Source of the DNA: an uncultured Lachnospiraceae bacterium
GTDB lineage: Bacteria > Bacillota > Clostridia > Lachnospirales > Lachnospiraceae
DNA: 34,483 bases
NCBI GenBank assembly: GCA_947625875.1
Contig: CANQQG010000024.1
Coordinates: 1 to 34,483, forward strand
Direction: 5' to 3'
The translations under genes were made by a program, and so were the position numbers. The notes beneath the pieces were generated by a model. The model was not told the origin of the DNA. It did no database searches and saw only the letters and a program-made list of their open reading frames with translations. Positions 33,821 through 34,483 of this stretch are shown piece after piece. Numbering within the stretch: the stretch's first letter is position 1; each line of letters opens with the position of its first letter.

Positions 33821-34018
33821 CTATCCCTCCTCATAAATAAAAATTTCTTCAATGCTCATACCAAAATAACGCGCAATCTTAAATGCCAGCAGGATTGACG
33901 GATTATACCGCCCATTCTCCAATGATCCAATGGTCTGGCGGGATACTTCAAGCACCATAGCCAAATCTTCCTGCTTTATTCCACGCTCCTTGCGCAGTTC
34001 TTCTAATCTGTTCTTCAA
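33821..34018 (-). CDS. XRE-family HTH transcriptional regulator (65 aa)
   Basis: Minimal Cro/CI-type regulator consisting only of the DNA-binding domain: LEELRKERGIKQEDLAMVL, the recognition helix in VSRQTIGSLENGRYNPSI, and LLAFKIARYFGMSIEEIF. It starts at TTG; AGAGGTGAT a few bases upstream is a strong ribosome site. It heads the operon with the membrane protein and probably controls the palindromic promoter 16 bp upstream. Confidence 0.93.
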   Translation of the reverse strand: MKNRLEELRKERGIKQEDLAMVLEVSRQTIGSLENGRYNPSILLAFKIARYFGMSIEEIFIYEEG

Positions 34019-34033
34019 ACAATCACCTCTTAT

Positions 34034-34093
34034 GGAAAGTTTACTTTACATCAAATATACCATTGTATTTTATGAATGTCAAGTAGACTTTCC
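34034..34093 (-). promoter_or_regulatory. XRE promoter flanked by an inverted-repeat operator
   Basis: Minus strand: TTGACA (34082-34077), 17-bp spacer, TATATT (34059-34054). Two 18-bp arms in inverted orientation (34034-34051, ggaaagtttactttacat, and 34076-34093) overlap the -35 and lie just after the -10. Fifteen of 18 positions match between arms. This is the expected layout for autorepression by the adjacent XRE protein. Confidence 0.8.
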
Positions 34094-34382
34094 ATTTTTT
34101 TTAACTTTTATATGTTTTCTTATCAATATAAATAAAGAGATTTTTTCTTGCGGACATACATTGACTCTGTTATAATATAAAAATCACAGACAATACATCT
34201 GTCGTTGTATATTCTAAATTTCATAAATATATACAAGTTTCATTTTCTTGATCTTTACATTTCAAGTAAAAAACCAATTAAACCATACATTTACTGCTCC
34301 ACACAAAAAAAATCTGACATTAAAAAAACACAGATATTGTAAAACCCGCCCAAACATCATATAATAAAGGAAGGTACAAATT
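34094..34382. other. AT-rich gap before the Rpn-like gene
   Basis: No gene is supported here. A TATAAT at 34360-34365 is too close to the ribosome site of the next gene to serve as its -10. Nothing else stands out. Confidence 0.5.
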
Positions 34383-34483
34383 ATGGAACTGAAAAATTTT
34401 GAAGAGCTTACCCTCGCCGACCGTTTCATCTTTTTTAAGGTAATGCAGGATCCGGACTTATGCAAACAACTTTTGGAAATCAT
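34383..34483 (+). CDS. Rpn-family nuclease / PD-(D/E)XK transposase-like protein, 5' end only
   Basis: Runs off the window edge after 33 codons. The N-terminus MELKNFEELTLADRFIFFKV followed by MQDPDLCKQLLEI matches the opening of the Rpn (recombination-promoting nuclease, PD-(D/E)XK) family common in Lachnospiraceae, which typically reads FEEL-(T/S)-x-x-D-x-F-(M/I)-F-x-KVM-x-D-x-x-L-C-x-x-LLE. AAGGAAGG lies eight bases upstream. The catalytic domain is not in view. Confidence 0.75.
   Translation, partial: MELKNFEELTLADRFIFFKVMQDPDLCKQLLEI

Noticed and set aside
34360..34365. TATAAT before the Rpn-like gene as its -10
   Set aside because: The transcript would begin inside the ribosome site, so a different promoter is more likely.
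34262..34483. 73-codon minus-strand ORF at the right edge
   Set aside because: Antisense to the clearly better Rpn-like start with its ribosome site; composition looks like a shadow frame.
1..34483. CRISPR array, complete insertion sequence, prophage or attachment sites
   Set aside because: No regularly spaced repeats, no transposase or integrase with an intact frame, and no duplicated tRNA 3' ends were seen.

Overview
The window looks like a chromosomal segment from a low-GC Gram-positive anaerobe of the class Clostridia, most likely family Lachnospiraceae. The evidence is the conserved block abiEi/abiEii-like - Orn/Lys/Arg decarboxylase - yaaR - holB - ricT - trmN6 - rsmI, the parA/parB pair with two perfect parS sites, the DUF3881/DUF4446/DUF6033-type proteins, and AgrC/AgrA-like (GHKL + LytTR) regulators. 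parS, parAB and the holB/ricT/rsmI cluster suggest that the region lies near the replication origin.

Layout. 1-4020: two tandemly duplicated DUF6033-like genes, an intact AAA_14/DUF4143 ATPase with a duplicated promoter/leader unit, and the C-terminal remnant of a second DUF4143 ATPase. 4049-9354: a GHKL histidine kinase and LytTR response regulator behind a 1006-residue secreted protein. 9552-11414: a membrane-anchored DUF885 (HExxPGH) putative metallopeptidase on the plus strand. 11455-18412: an eight-gene minus-strand operon for translation and replication housekeeping (rsmI, trmN6, ricT, holB, yaaR, decarboxylase). It is headed by an AbiE-type pair whose nucleotidyltransferase partner seems to have lost its catalytic residues. 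18456-18533: back-to-back promoters, the plus one reading into an orphan 174-residue protein. 19170-22300: a bidirectional terminator, a D-Ala-D-Ala carboxypeptidase, trmB, a 98-bp imperfect palindromic element, and a DUF1638-like gene whose last codons come from that element.

22335-27604: a possible 36-residue small protein, tRNA-Lys(CTT), a membrane protein with four MSPDEIAALIAN-like repeats, a tRNA-like gene with a five-base anticodon loop, DUF3881, DUF4446, parB, parA and parS1. 27605-28620: about 1 kb with no convincing gene, holding a second copy of the 98-bp element and bounded by parS2. 28700-29730: a sugar O-acetyltransferase and tRNA-Ala(CGC) with its own promoter and terminator. 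29734-33225: a second LytTR/GHKL pair followed by a tiny ORF, a secreted protein with two internal repeats, and a small membrane-anchored protein, probably one signalling locus. 33344-34093: an XRE regulator/membrane-protein pair with a palindromic operator. From 34383: the start of an Rpn-like nuclease.

How the genes work together: ParA/ParB/parS handle origin segregation. RsmI, TrmN6, TrmB and the tRNAs serve translation. HolB is the clamp-loader delta-prime subunit and RicT acts in the RNA-processing (Y) complex. The two HK/RR loci look like peptide-sensing systems that control adjacent exported proteins. Family names come from motif recognition by eye; no database search was possible.
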